From JALYGY01 sp963800975 (lineage in GTDB: Bacteria > Actinomycetota > Rubrobacteria > Rubrobacterales > Rubrobacteraceae): a DNA stretch of 64,000 bases. The stretch covers positions 496,001-560,000 of the forward strand of contig CAWDDB010000014.1 of the NCBI GenBank assembly GCA_963800975.1, given 5' to 3'. Positions within the stretch are counted from its first letter, which is position 1. Each line of letters begins with the position of its first letter. Below the pieces are notes generated by a model. The model was given only the letters and a program-made list of their open reading frames with translations. It had not been told where the DNA came from and searched no databases. Of this stretch, positions 8,152 to 16,953 are shown one piece after another. The position numbers were made by a program, and so were the translations under genes.

Positions 8152-8475
8152 TTGTCAAGCCGACAATGGGTTCTCAGGATCGCCGCACTCATCTTCACAG
8201 CGATCGTCGGATTCGGGATCGGGATCGCCACGTGGGGAGAGCCGCCCGGCGTCAAGGCCCAGGTCAGTATTCAGCAACCGGGTACGATCCAAACCCCTGG
8301 CACCATCCAGACACCGGGTACCGTCCAGCAGCCGGGAAAGCAGCGGCGGGCGCGGGGCGGCGATGACGCCCTGCTCAACGCGGGAGGTCCCCTCGCGGGT
8401 CCCGTGCCGCTGATGCCAGGTGGCGCCTGTCCGGCCGAGTTCCCCACGAAGAAGGGCGGGGCCTGCTACCCGTAG
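8152..8475 (+). CDS. Small exported repeat protein downstream of the sortase
   Basis: This 107-residue protein starts with TTG, preceded by a GGAGGAAAAGGGG purine run. Residues about 7-28 form a signal or anchor helix. They are followed by short tandem units of the type QPGTIQTPGTIQTPGTVQQPG (about residues 41-62). The C-terminal segment ends ACPAEFPTKKGGACYP, with two cysteines that could form a disulfide. That tail faintly resembles the short 'sunset' motif of secreted actinobacterial proteins, but the resemblance is weak. Proximity to the sortase suggests a surface role; no LPXTG-like signal is present. Confidence 0.6.
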   Translation: MSSRQWVLRIAALIFTAIVGFGIGIATWGEPPGVKAQVSIQQPGTIQTPGTIQTPGTVQQPGKQRRARGGDDALLNAGGPLAGPVPLMPGGACPAEFPTKKGGACYP

Positions 8476-8598
8476 TCCGGACCGTTCACCGTTGCCCGCG
8501 GTACGTCGCTTCGGCCAGGTGAGGCGGCCTCCGCGAGGTTGACTGCCATCACACGTGGTTCTGCGGTTGTGAGACGCACGGTAGCCTGAGGATCCCCT

Positions 8599-9288
8599 CT
8601 ACCTGACCACCGCGCCGTCGTCTCGGATAATCTCGACGGCCTCTGGGTCGGTGTGGAAGACGCGCACCCTGACCGTAGACGATGCGAGCAGGAAACCGAC
8701 GATGCCGCCCTTGAGGTCCGCGGGGTTGGCGCGTTCGACCCAGCCGACCTCAGCGTTCGTGAGGTCGGAGTCGGTGGTCACGAAGCGCTGGAGGACCAGG
8801 CTGAGCGGGACGCGCAGCACGAGAGCCAGGACGACCGAGCCGACGATCATCAGGTACAGCGGCCAGCCGAGGTAAAGCCCTAGACCAAGGGCTGCCAGGA
8901 AGAAGGCCGCGGCGAGCAGGTTAGCCGCCACGATGGTCGTCCCGCAGTTGCGGTGCACGGCGAGCCCCTTCTCTCCACCCCTCAGCCTGCGCAGGGCTTC
9001 CCTGGCGGCGCTGTCGACCTCTTCGAAGGACCGGACGCCCTGCACGAAAAAGCCATCGTCCGTCGAGAAACCGTTCAGCTTACGGCCGGGCTCGCGCTCC
9101 ATCATCACGACGATGGTCGCGTGCTCGAGGGCGTGGTTGCGGCGCAGGATCTTGTTCCCGATTATCGCTTTGAGTTGCCGCGGGTAGACGAAGAGGCTCC
9201 CGACCGCCTGCAACGAGAAGAGGATCGGCAGCACGAACAGAAACACGACCACGAACAACGCCACCAACAAGACGAACACCAGCGCCAC
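8599..9288 (-). CDS. DUF6391-family membrane protein
   Basis: This 229-residue membrane protein has an N-terminal helix (LVFVLLVALFVVVFLFVLP) and a central conserved block KILRRNHALEHATIVVM. That block matches DUF6391 proteins seen mainly in cyanobacteria. A helical hairpin (about residues 118-165) and a cytoplasmic tail follow. The HALEHAT block could bind metal, and RNC in VHRNCGTT is also conserved-looking. The start is GTG with GAAGGTGAG upstream. The gene is preceded by a hairpin-repeat leader shared with three other genes in the window. Function unknown. Confidence 0.7.
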   Translation of the reverse strand: MALVFVLLVALFVVVFLFVLPILFSLQAVGSLFVYPRQLKAIIGNKILRRNHALEHATIVVMMEREPGRKLNGFSTDDGFFVQGVRSFEEVDSAAREALRRLRGGEKGLAVHRNCGTTIVAANLLAAAFFLAALGLGLYLGWPLYLMIVGSVVLALVLRVPLSLVLQRFVTTDSDLTNAEVGWVERANPADLKGGIVGFLLASSTVRVRVFHTDPEAVEIIRDDGAVVR

Positions 9289-9302
9289 GTTCTCACCTTC
9301 GC

Positions 9303-9385
9303 CGTAGGTTTATAAGCACGCAGAGTATATATCAGCGAGCTGCCTTGCAGGCGGCTTGTGAGCACGCTGCGGAGCAGCGCGCCGA
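9303..9385 (-). repeat. Hairpin-repeat leader, copy 1 (upstream of the DUF6391 gene)
   Basis: Read on the minus strand, GC hairpins (CTGCTCCGCAG; CTGCAAGGCAG) alternate with linkers CGTGCTCACAAGC and GCGTGCTTATAAAC. The linker matches the CGTGCTGACAAGC consensus of copies at 14.9-15.2 and 16.9 kb. Confidence 0.5.
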
Positions 9386-10015
9386 TCAGATAGCAACCTC
9401 AGCCGGCTCTTCGAGCTCGTACAGCAACGAGAGCGCGGCCAGCGCGACCTCGCGGTGCAGATCCATGTCGCCTGGCTGACCCATCGGGTAATTGTACGGG
9501 AAGGGAACGCGTGCGACCCGCGGTGCCTCCACCCCGCTCTGCATGGACAAAGTCACGGTGGCGATGCCCTGCCTCTCTATCTCGTTCCCTACCAGCCCGA
9601 CGGACCGGTGGCAAAGCGGTCAGGATGGGGTCAGGAGCGCCACGTCCACGCCGTCGTCGGCGAGCCTCCGGGCGACCTCGGGGGCGGTATCCTCGACGAG
9701 CGGCCCGGGGTCCCGGATCGCCCCCATAAAGCTGAAGTGCCGCCGGTTCAGGTCCCCGACGACGCCCTCGTCCCGCAGCCTGCGCAACGTCCAGAGTGGG
9801 AAGACGGCGTCGAGGTCGGTGGCCTCCCCGGGCCTGTGGTAGGCGTGGGTCCAGGTGAGGTCGGTGGCGCCTGCGGGTATCTCGCGGTAGGAGCAGTCGC
9901 CCAAGGGGTCGTCTATGTCGAACCGGGGCTGGTCGGGCAGGTGGACCCCGCCCGTTGTGACCAGCGCGACCCGGCACTCCTCGAGCGGCCTCCATGGCAT
10001 GACAAAGGGCGTCAC
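9386..10015 (-). CDS. GrdB-like reductase family protein with in-frame UGA (candidate selenoprotein, Sec132)
   Basis: The frame runs through one TGA at codon 132 (TGA at 9620-9622) and continues 77 codons with clear family character, ending LYELEEPAEVAI. Residues 15-25 read CRVALVTTGGV, the GrdB-family N-terminal strand. The TGA falls in LLTPS-UGA-PLCHRSVGLV, where homologues carry CPxCHxSVGLV, so it replaces the first Cys of a CxxC. A hairpin that resembles a bacterial SECIS follows the TGA. GrdB is the substrate-binding selenoprotein of glycine, sarcosine and betaine reductases; the role of such short homologues is unclear. The start is GTG at 10015 or ATG at 10000, just after ychF. A nonsense mutation is the alternative. 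Confidence 0.75.
9591..9609 (-). promoter_or_regulatory. Candidate bacterial SECIS hairpin
   Basis: Ten bases after the TGA, the RNA ACCGG-U-CC-GUCG-GG-CUGGU can fold into a 5-bp stem, a bulged U, a 2-bp stem and a GUCG tetraloop. Known bacterial SECIS elements (E. coli fdhF) also have a bulged U and a G/U-containing apical loop about 16-37 nt after the UGA; here the loop begins 18 nt after it. Confidence 0.55.
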
Positions 10016-10018
10016 GGC

Positions 10019-11101
<1,083 letters not shown>

Positions 11102-11196
11102 AACCGTATTGTATCAATCGGTAGCAATCATTGGGAGACCCTCTGTGCCAGGTTGCGAGCGTACGATAGAATCGGCTGGACAGTCGGAGATTTCGG

Positions 11197-11691
11197 ATGA
11201 CGGAGAGGCGATCCTTGGACCGTCAGATGCAGATACAGATACTGCTGGATCACTACCAGCGGCCGAGGCACCGCGGCGTCCTGGAGAACCCGGACGTGGC
11301 GATGCCGGGCGGCAACCCCGGCTGCGGCGACGTGGTGACGGTGTACCTCAAGGGAGCCGACGACCACGAGCACATCGGGGACGTCACCTACGAGGGAGAG
11401 GGTTGCACCATCAGCATGGCCGCCTCCAGCATGCTGCTCGAGGACGTCCACAAGGGCAACCTCACCATGGAACAGGTCCTCGAGATGGACTACAACGAGA
11501 TGATCGAGCAGCTGGGACGCCAGATCGTGGCCTCCCGCCCCAAGTGCGCCACGCTAGGCCTGGGCACCTTGAAGGCCGCCATCAGGAAGTACCAGAAGGA
11601 CAGACGCCTCGCGGAGGCCGGCGTGGTTCGCGAGGACGACGGGGAGTTCGTCTTCGGCGAAGGCGCCGCCGAGGCGGCGAAGAAAGAGTAG
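11197..11691 (+). CDS. sufU: SufU-type iron-sulfur cluster assembly protein
   Basis: This 164-residue IscU-like protein has the three conserved cysteines in NPGCGDVVTV, GEGCTISMAAS and PKCATLGLGTL, plus the Asp of GCGD. The insertion between the second and third cysteines is typical of the Gram-positive SufU subtype, which receives sulfur from SufS in a zinc-dependent manner. The other suf genes are not adjacent. A TAGAAT box lies at 11167-11172. The gene diverges from ychF; the C-terminal acidic tail is probably disordered. Confidence 0.93.
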   Translation: MTERRSLDRQMQIQILLDHYQRPRHRGVLENPDVAMPGGNPGCGDVVTVYLKGADDHEHIGDVTYEGEGCTISMAASSMLLEDVHKGNLTMEQVLEMDYNEMIEQLGRQIVASRPKCATLGLGTLKAAIRKYQKDRRLAEAGVVREDDGEFVFGEGAAEAAKKE

Positions 11692-11732
11692 GAACTCAGT
11701 CAACTTCTGATTCCTGAGACCCGAAGCCCCTC

Positions 11733-12170
11733 TCATTTCCTCGTGGCCCAGGCCCCAGCGGCGGTTGCGGCGGCGATCAGTACTATCGCTTGCAGCACCG
11801 CGGCAACGGCGATGCTGAGGAGGAATATTTGCCAGGCCTCGTTGGAGGACACCTGGGTGCCGAGCACGTCCGAGAGGGTCTCGGCGATGCGCGACGACCC
11901 TATCGTCCGCGCCGCCACCAGCGCGCCGGCGGAGGCGCCGATGACGAACGCCGGCGCGGCAACGGTCCCGCCCACCAGTCCAGATAGAGCGCCGGGCCTC
12001 GAGCCAGAATCGGCCTCGGCGGCCCGCCTCCCGCACGAGATGCCGATCAAGACGGCGACCACGATGCCCACGAGGGATCCCAACAAGGACGTGAGGAAGC
12101 CGATCACGCCCCCTATGCCGCCCCAGACCATGCCGATCCTGGCGGCGCCACGCTCTTCTCTCTCCTGCAC
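11733..12170 (-). CDS. Hypothetical glycine/alanine-rich membrane protein
   Basis: This 145-residue protein has about four hydrophobic segments: WGGIGGVIGFLTSLLGSL, IVVAVLIGI, a Gly/Ala-rich helix near residues 64-88 and a C-terminal IFLLSIAVAAVLQAIVLIAA. The glycine-zipper-like first half recalls DUF456 and other small-residue-rich membrane proteins, but no family is recognised with certainty. It converges on sufU and is separated by about 160 nt from the pilin cluster. Confidence 0.55.
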   Translation of the reverse strand: MQEREERGAARIGMVWGGIGGVIGFLTSLLGSLVGIVVAVLIGISCGRRAAEADSGSRPGALSGLVGGTVAAPAFVIGASAGALVAARTIGSSRIAETLSDVLGTQVSSNEAWQIFLLSIAVAAVLQAIVLIAAATAAGAWATRK

Positions 12171-12183
12171 AACCGCATTCTAA

Positions 12184-12388
12184 CGGTCCTAGAGGATAAT
12201 GCTCGGCACGCGGATGATACCGTGACGGGTTCTAATCTCGACTCGTATGCGATCCACGACCGACACCTGCTGCCCGAGGCCGCGCAGACTTCGCACATGC
12301 GCCGGTCTCGTGCCGTCGCGGCTTCCGGCAGGGCCGCCCCGATACCGGCTGCGCGCCTATCGAGCAGGGCGCGAGAGCCTCTAGACCA
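12184..12388. other. Intergenic region with no recognised gene
   Basis: The stretch between the membrane protein and the minor-pilin cluster shows no convincing gene, RNA or terminator. Confidence 0.4.
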
Positions 12389-12802
12389 CTACTCGCGCAG
12401 CTCGCGCCAGCTGATCAGAGCGGGCTCGCCGTCGGAGGTAGAGAACCATGCTTCGATCTCGCGCCTCCCGTCGCCGTAGCTGCCGGTCGAGACCGCGACG
12501 TAGCGTTGCTCCCCGGCGTCCTGCCGCTCGACGACCACCACGACCGATCCTCCCTCCAGGCTCAGCTCCCCGGAAGACCAGCTCGAAAGCGTGGGATCCC
12601 CGGCCAGCCGCGCCTTGGCAACCTCGATTCCGGCCTCGGCCATCTCGAAGGCCCGCTGCCCCTGGTTTGCTTTCACGGCGGCCTCGAGGTCGGAGGAGAC
12701 CGCGGCTAGCAAGCCCGCCCCCATCACGCCGATGAGCGCGACCAGGATTACGGCCACGCCAAGCGCCACGCCAGACTCATCCCGCGCGAGGCGGCCGATC
12801 AC
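12389..12802 (-). CDS. PilX-like minor pilin/pilus assembly protein
   Basis: This 137-residue protein ends the minor-pilin cluster. Its N-terminus (RDESGVALGVAVILVALIGV) is the PilX type, with a hydrophobic helix that lacks the FTLIE motif. It is followed by the family block GQRAFEMAEAGIEVAKARL. A beta-rich C-terminal domain completes it. It probably assembles into the pilus tip complex of a type IV pilus or competence pseudopilus. Its ATG overlaps the upstream gene's stop (ATGA), giving tight translational coupling. Confidence 0.8.
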   Translation of the reverse strand: MIGRLARDESGVALGVAVILVALIGVMGAGLLAAVSSDLEAAVKANQGQRAFEMAEAGIEVAKARLAGDPTLSSWSSGELSLEGGSVVVVVERQDAGEQRYVAVSTGSYGDGRREIEAWFSTSDGEPALISWRELRE

Positions 12803-13353
12803 GGTGAGGCTTCGCTGTTCCTGAGGAACACTTCCGTCGTTAGCGACCGCGTCGCGTCCGAGGATCCCGGCACCCTCGCCTCGATCGTCACGCGCACGAG
12901 CGAGATCCGGCTCCCAGCATCGGGCGCTGAGGAGCAGACCGACTCGCTCTCGCAGTACGCGAACCGGAGGCCCTCGGGCCCGGACAGCGGCCCCGCGACT
13001 CGCTGGCCGTCCCTTCGCAGATAGCTGCGGGAACCACCGCTGAGATCGTACGTAATCTCCTCCGCCGGTCCGCTCCCTGGCCTGTTCGCGAAGGTGATGC
13101 TGTCCTCGTCACCCGCGATTGCGAGGCCGCCGTCACCGTTGGGGTAGGCCGCCCGGATCTCGCGCGCCATCCTCTCGAGTCCCAGCCGCGCGTTCGCCGA
13201 GGCCTCCAGCCTTTCACCACCAAGATCCAGGACCCGCACCGTCATGTCGAAGATCGCGTACGCCGCGAAGAGTACGGTAACCATCATGGCCGCGGCGACG
13301 AGGGTCTCAGCCAGGGTGAACCCGTCCTCGTCCGCCACGAGGCGCCGCCTCAC
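12799..13353 (-). CDS. PilW-like prepilin
   Basis: This protein of about 184 residues starts at a GTG that overlaps the preceding stop (GTGA). It has a short leader (VRRRLVADEDG) and a prepilin peptidase site before FTLAETLVAAAMMVTVL (Gly/Phe, with Glu5). The block GLERMAREIRAAYPN is characteristic of PilW/ComGF-type minor pilins. The globular domain has two cysteines in FAYCESESVCSS, probably a disulfide. It is likely a minor pilin in pilus priming. Confidence 0.85.
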   Translation of the reverse strand: MRRRLVADEDGFTLAETLVAAAMMVTVLFAAYAIFDMTVRVLDLGGERLEASANARLGLERMAREIRAAYPNGDGGLAIAGDEDSITFANRPGSGPAEEITYDLSGGSRSYLRRDGQRVAGPLSGPEGLRFAYCESESVCSSAPDAGSRISLVRVTIEARVPGSSDATRSLTTEVFLRNSEASP

Positions 13354-13724
13354 CACCTGGAGAAGATCCCCGCGGCTTCGTAGACGTTGCCGTCGCCCCA
13401 GCTCACCCTCACCGTCACCCGCGTCAGGCCCTCGTCCGACCCGGTGGTTCTCAGCCCGGGGTCCACGAACTCCTCGCGGATCTCGTACGCAAACCCAGCG
13501 GGTTCGCAGACGCCATCTGGCAGCCCGGCGCTTACGGTCTCGTAAGGGAGGCTCCTGGCCCTTTCCAGCTGCTGGCTGGCGCACGCCCGCGCGGTGTCGT
13601 AGTCGCCGCTGGTCTGCACCGCGCGCAGCGCCGCGTCGAACATCCCGACCATGGGGATTATGGCGACGGTGAGCACCACTATCGCCGCCAGCACCTCGAC
13701 CAGCGAGTAGCCCGCCTCGCCCAT
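13350..13724 (-). CDS. PilV-like prepilin
   Basis: A minor prepilin of about 124 residues. The leader MGEAG is followed by YSLVEVLAAIVVLTVAIIPM, with the conserved Glu5 after the cleavage site. The segment ACASQQLERARSLPYE is typical of PilV/ComGD-like proteins, with Cys residues in the globular domain. An upstream in-frame start at 13766 would give an unusually long leader, so the ATG at 13724 is preferred. It is translationally coupled to the PilW-like gene. Confidence 0.82.
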   Translation of the reverse strand: MGEAGYSLVEVLAAIVVLTVAIIPMVGMFDAALRAVQTSGDYDTARACASQQLERARSLPYETVSAGLPDGVCEPAGFAYEIREEFVDPGLRTTGSDEGLTRVTVRVSWGDGNVYEAAGIFSRW

Positions 13725-13821
13725 GCGTGATCCGGGATCTCCACCAGAGGTCGATGCGTCTCCCACACCCCGGTTATCGGGAAGAAGCGCGCAGATCTGA
13801 AGTGCGGCAGCGAGATCCCAT

Positions 13822-14445
13822 CTATCCTGAGGAACACGTATCGAACTCCACGCTGACGCGCGAGGTCGCCGAAAGGGAGATCACGCGGTTCTTGGGGGAA
13901 CCGTCAGTGGTGACGCAGGCCGAGCCGCTCGGGCTCCTGAAGAAGGTCATCGTCCCGTCGGTGTTGAACTCGAGCGTGCGCGTCGCGGGAACCGGAGACG
14001 GGGACGACTCCCACGGCGGAACCCAGTAACCCGCGTCGGGGTCGTCGACGAGGGAGCCAGAGGGCGTCACGACGTTCGTGGTCCTGACATCGCCGGGGAA
14101 GGTGCGCGTGACGCGGCGGTCGGCCGACGGCCGCGGATCGCCCGGCCCGTACGGCTCGGCCAGCCTTACCAGGTAATAGTCCGGCCCCTCCTCCTCTTCC
14201 GCCCTGTCGAGGGCGAGCACCACCCGCCAGTCCGTGAGCTCGTTCGTTGCGCTGCCATGCGCAAGCCTGAGATCCCCCACGAGTTGTCGCGTCGCCGCGT
14301 CGACCCTCCAGCGCTCCAGCAGAGCCAGGAAGACGACGAGGGCGATCGCGACGAGGATCGAGAGGATCGCGATGACCGTGAGCAACTCCTGCAGGGTGAA
14401 GCCCCGCTGGTCGCCGCGAACGAGTCCCTTCCAAAAGGAGTGCAC
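13822..14445 (-). CDS. GspH/FimT-like pseudopilin
   Basis: A 207-residue pseudopilin, first gene of the cluster. The leader MHSFWKGLVRGDQRG ends at a peptidase site before FTLQELLTVIAILSILVA, with Gln4 and Glu5. The family segment TRQLVGDLRLAHGSATNE is typical of FimT/GspH. A beta-rich C-terminal domain ends with a Cys pair (SACVTT and EFDTCSSG) likely to form a disulfide. Together with the next three genes it would form the minor-pilin tip complex; the pilus ATPase and platform genes are not in the window. Confidence 0.85.
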   Translation of the reverse strand: MHSFWKGLVRGDQRGFTLQELLTVIAILSILVAIALVVFLALLERWRVDAATRQLVGDLRLAHGSATNELTDWRVVLALDRAEEEEGPDYYLVRLAEPYGPGDPRPSADRRVTRTFPGDVRTTNVVTPSGSLVDDPDAGYWVPPWESSPSPVPATRTLEFNTDGTMTFFRSPSGSACVTTDGSPKNRVISLSATSRVSVEFDTCSSG

Positions 14446-14503
14446 GACCTCCGTATCGGCACGGAGCGCACCTGCGCTTTAGCGGGAAACGCCCTGAGAG
14501 GGG

Positions 14504-14884
14504 TTACCCGCGCTCGATAAACTCTATGCGATACCCGTCCGGGTCTCGGACGAAGAAGATCCTGGTCCCACTGCCCATGGCGTGGGGCTTGCTCTCGAAG
14601 TCCACGCCGCCAGCATCTTCCAGCCTATTGGCAAGCTCGTCGAGGTCCTCGACGGCGAAGGCGACGTGACTATAACCCTCACCCAAATGGTAAGACTCCT
14701 CGCGGTCGTGGTTGAGGGTGAGCTCGATGCGAGGCTCGGGGTCTCCGGGAACGGCCAGGAACGCGTTGGTCGCGTCGTCGCCGACGGGCGACTTGCGGGC
14801 GAGTTCGAGGCCGAGTTTGTTGGTGTAGAAGTCGATGCTCCGGTCGAGGTCGAGTACCCGGTAGCACGTGTGGACGTATTGCAT
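14504..14884 (-). CDS. Glyoxalase I-like VOC protein (lactoylglutathione lyase type)
   Basis: This 126-residue protein has two beta-alpha-beta-beta-beta modules. Candidate metal ligands lie where expected: His in QYVHTCYRV, Glu in RIELTLN, His in GYSHVAFAV and Glu in GYRIEFIE. It looks like GloA-type glyoxalase I, but actinobacteria normally lack glutathione, so the physiological thiol is uncertain. Its ribosome-binding region (GACGAAGGAGCGA) belongs to a repeated leader shared almost word for word with the flavin reductase gene 2 kb away. Confidence 0.85.
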   Translation of the reverse strand: MQYVHTCYRVLDLDRSIDFYTNKLGLELARKSPVGDDATNAFLAVPGDPEPRIELTLNHDREESYHLGEGYSHVAFAVEDLDELANRLEDAGGVDFESKPHAMGSGTRIFFVRDPDGYRIEFIERG

Positions 14885-15030
14885 TACTCGCTCCTTCGTC
14901 GCTCGATTGCACGCCGGCTACGCCGGCTTGTCAGCATGTCGCCTTGGGCGACTTCTCAGCACGCTCCCTTCGGGAGCTTGTCAGCATTTCAGCTTGTAGG
15001 TCTTGGCAAAGACTCTGCCTCGTAAGCCGA
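14885..15030 (-). repeat. Hairpin-repeat leader, copy 2 (upstream of the glyoxalase-like gene)
   Basis: On the minus strand the linker TGCTGACAAGC (variants CGTGCTGAGAAG, CATGCTGACAAGC) alternates with small hairpins (TCCC-GAA-GGGA, TCGCC-CAA-GGCGA, CGGC-GTA-GCCG). The array ends in GCGACGAAGGAGCGA directly before the ATG. About 45 bp at the gene-proximal end match copy 4 closely, and the distal part (CGGCTTACGAGG.. ..AAATGCTGACAAGC) matches less well. Confidence 0.6.
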
Positions 15031-15094
15031 GATGCCTTTCAAGGATTATTCCCCCGAGGTTGCGATCCTCACACCTTCCGAGGCCTAACCGAGA

Positions 15095-15182
15095 AGCTGA
15101 CAAGCCGCCCGAGGCGAAGCCAAAGGGGCGGCGTGCTGACAAGCGGGGGCCGCAGGCCGGAGCGTGCTGATAAGCTTCCTTT
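15095..15182 (+). repeat. Hairpin-repeat leader, copy 3 (upstream of the UbiB-like gene)
   Basis: Three linkers (AGCTGACAAGC, CGTGCTGACAAGC, CGTGCTGATAAGC) alternate with GC-rich inverted segments and end 7 nt before the ATG. Confidence 0.55.
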
Positions 15183-16763
15183 ATGGAGAGGGCCACGCGG
15201 GGGCTGCCGGAAAGCCCGGCCAGGAGAGCGGCGACGATAGCGCGCGTCGGGGCGCGCTACGGTTTCGGCTTCGCGTTCGGCAACCGGTTCGTTCCCAGGC
15301 GCCGCAGGGCAGACCCCACCCAGGTGGGCACCAGGCTCCGCCTTTCTTTCGAGGAACTAGGGCCGACCTTCGCCGAGCTCGCGCGCTTTCTCGCGGCGCG
15401 GCGCGACCTTCTGCCCCCGGACGTGGCGGTCGAGCTGGAAAGGACGCGGGTTCTCGTGAAGCCGCTGCCCTTCGTGGAGACGAGGGCGCTCGTCGAGCGG
15501 GAATTGGGCAACACGCTCGAACGCCTGTTCCTGAGTTTCGAAGAGGCGCCCGCACGCGTTGGGCCCTTTACCCAGTCGCACCGGGGAATTCTGCCGGGGG
15601 AGCGTCCCGCGCTGGTGGTCGTGACGCGTACCGGGGTGCGCCGGGACCTGCTGGCGATGCGTCCGGTGGCGGATCTCACGCGGCGCAGGCTCGGCGAGCG
15701 GCTGCCGCTCGACCCGACGGTCACGGTAGGGGAGTTCGCGTCGCACGCGGCTCAGCGGAGGGACATGTTCTACGCCGCCCAGCTTGCCCGCCGCATGAGA
15801 GAGATGGAGGGCTTTCCGTTGCGGGTTCCCGAGGCGTACCGGGGCTACTCCACGGGCCGGTGCGTCACCTTCGAAGCGCCGGCCGCCGCTGAGCCCCTCG
15901 ACGCAGGGCAGTACCCGGGTGTCTGCGAGGCGCTGGTGCGGCTGGCTCTAACCGAGGGCATCTTTCTCGCCGATCTCGCGCCGGAGCGCTTCGGCGTGGA
16001 AGGCCCGCTCGGCGAGGTATGGCTGACAGACCCGACCGAGGGGTTCGTCATGGACCCCGAGCGGCTGCGGGGCATGGCCGAGGTTCTGGCAGCAGTGCGG
16101 CGCGACGACGTGGACGGGGTAACGCGCGTCCTGCCACTCTCAGGCAGCTTCGTCCCGCGCGACGACTCTGCGCTCCGGCGCGAGCTGCGCGAGACGATGG
16201 GGTCGCTCGGCGGCCCGCTCTGGCCCGAGCACTCGCTGCGAGAGGTTCGCGACAGCGGGTTCGAGGCAGCCCGCAGGGGCGGCGCCCGCCTGCACGTCGA
16301 GGTTGCGCAGCTGGCTCACTCCCTGGTCGAGGCCGAGGATCTCTCAGGACACACGCAGATAACCGCGGCGGCCGAAGCGGCCGGTGAGGCGATCTCACAC
16401 CACAGAGACCCAGCCTACGTCGCGGCCCGCGTGGCTCGCCAGCTCGCGCAACCCGACACCTTCGCCGACTATCCGCGCCAGATCCACGCCCTCCTCGACG
16501 AGATCAAGGACGGCGAGATAGAGGTCGGGTTCAGGCACGCCGGCCTCGACGACCTGATCTCCAAGGTAGACATTCTCGCCAACCGCCTCGTCTTCGGCGT
16601 ACTGATCGCGGCCCTCATCCTCGGCTCCTCGATGCTGGGCATCTTCGTTGAAAGTGGACCCCAGCTCGTGGGCCTGAGCGTCGTCGGCCTGGTGGGGTTC
16701 GTCTTCGCGGCTATACTCGGTCTGATGCTGCTGATCGGGATCATCCGCTCGGGGCGGATCTAG
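15183..16763 (+). CDS. Degenerate UbiB/AarF-family protein (predicted pseudokinase)
   Basis: This 526-residue protein keeps the UbiB/ABC1 layout: the N-terminal family segment, a kinase-like core and two C-terminal membrane helices (LVFGVLIAALILGSSMLGIF; VVGLVGFVFAAILGLMLLIG). GPTFAELARFLAARRDLLPP aligns with the invariant PTFxKLGQxLSxRxDLLP, but Lys, Gly and Gln of KxGQ are replaced. The Ala-rich loop became VGPFTQSH, the VAVK lysine became ALVVV, the DPHPGN region reads LADLAPERF and DFG is lost (LTDPTEGF). Normal UbiB proteins are atypical ATPases or kinases in quinone and lipid metabolism; this one probably lacks catalysis. Confidence 0.75.
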   Translation: MERATRGLPESPARRAATIARVGARYGFGFAFGNRFVPRRRRADPTQVGTRLRLSFEELGPTFAELARFLAARRDLLPPDVAVELERTRVLVKPLPFVETRALVERELGNTLERLFLSFEEAPARVGPFTQSHRGILPGERPALVVVTRTGVRRDLLAMRPVADLTRRRLGERLPLDPTVTVGEFASHAAQRRDMFYAAQLARRMREMEGFPLRVPEAYRGYSTGRCVTFEAPAAAEPLDAGQYPGVCEALVRLALTEGIFLADLAPERFGVEGPLGEVWLTDPTEGFVMDPERLRGMAEVLAAVRRDDVDGVTRVLPLSGSFVPRDDSALRRELRETMGSLGGPLWPEHSLREVRDSGFEAARRGGARLHVEVAQLAHSLVEAEDLSGHTQITAAAEAAGEAISHHRDPAYVAARVARQLAQPDTFADYPRQIHALLDEIKDGEIEVGFRHAGLDDLISKVDILANRLVFGVLIAALILGSSMLGIFVESGPQLVGLSVVGLVGFVFAAILGLMLLIGIIRSGRI

Positions 16764-16857
16764 ACGCCCCGGCTTCGCCGGGCGGTCCGACAGTCATCAG
16801 CTTGCCCGTGTATGGTGTGAGATTCGCGCCTCTGAGAGAATGCCCGAGGCCAGCGTA

Positions 16858-16953
16858 CCGGCTTACGAGGTAAGGTCTCTGCCAGGCAAGTTAAGTTGAA
16901 ATGCTGACAAGCCGGCGTAGCCGGCGTGCTAGAACGCGACGAAGGAGCGAAGC
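16858..16953 (+). repeat. Hairpin-repeat leader, copy 4 (upstream of the flavin reductase gene)
   Basis: AAATGCTGACAAGC, hairpin CGGC-GTA-GCCG, GCGTGCTAGAAC and GCGACGAAGGAGCGA precede the GTG start. This is the inverted-orientation counterpart of copy 2, so the UbiB-like gene lies between an imperfect inverted pair. Confidence 0.6.
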
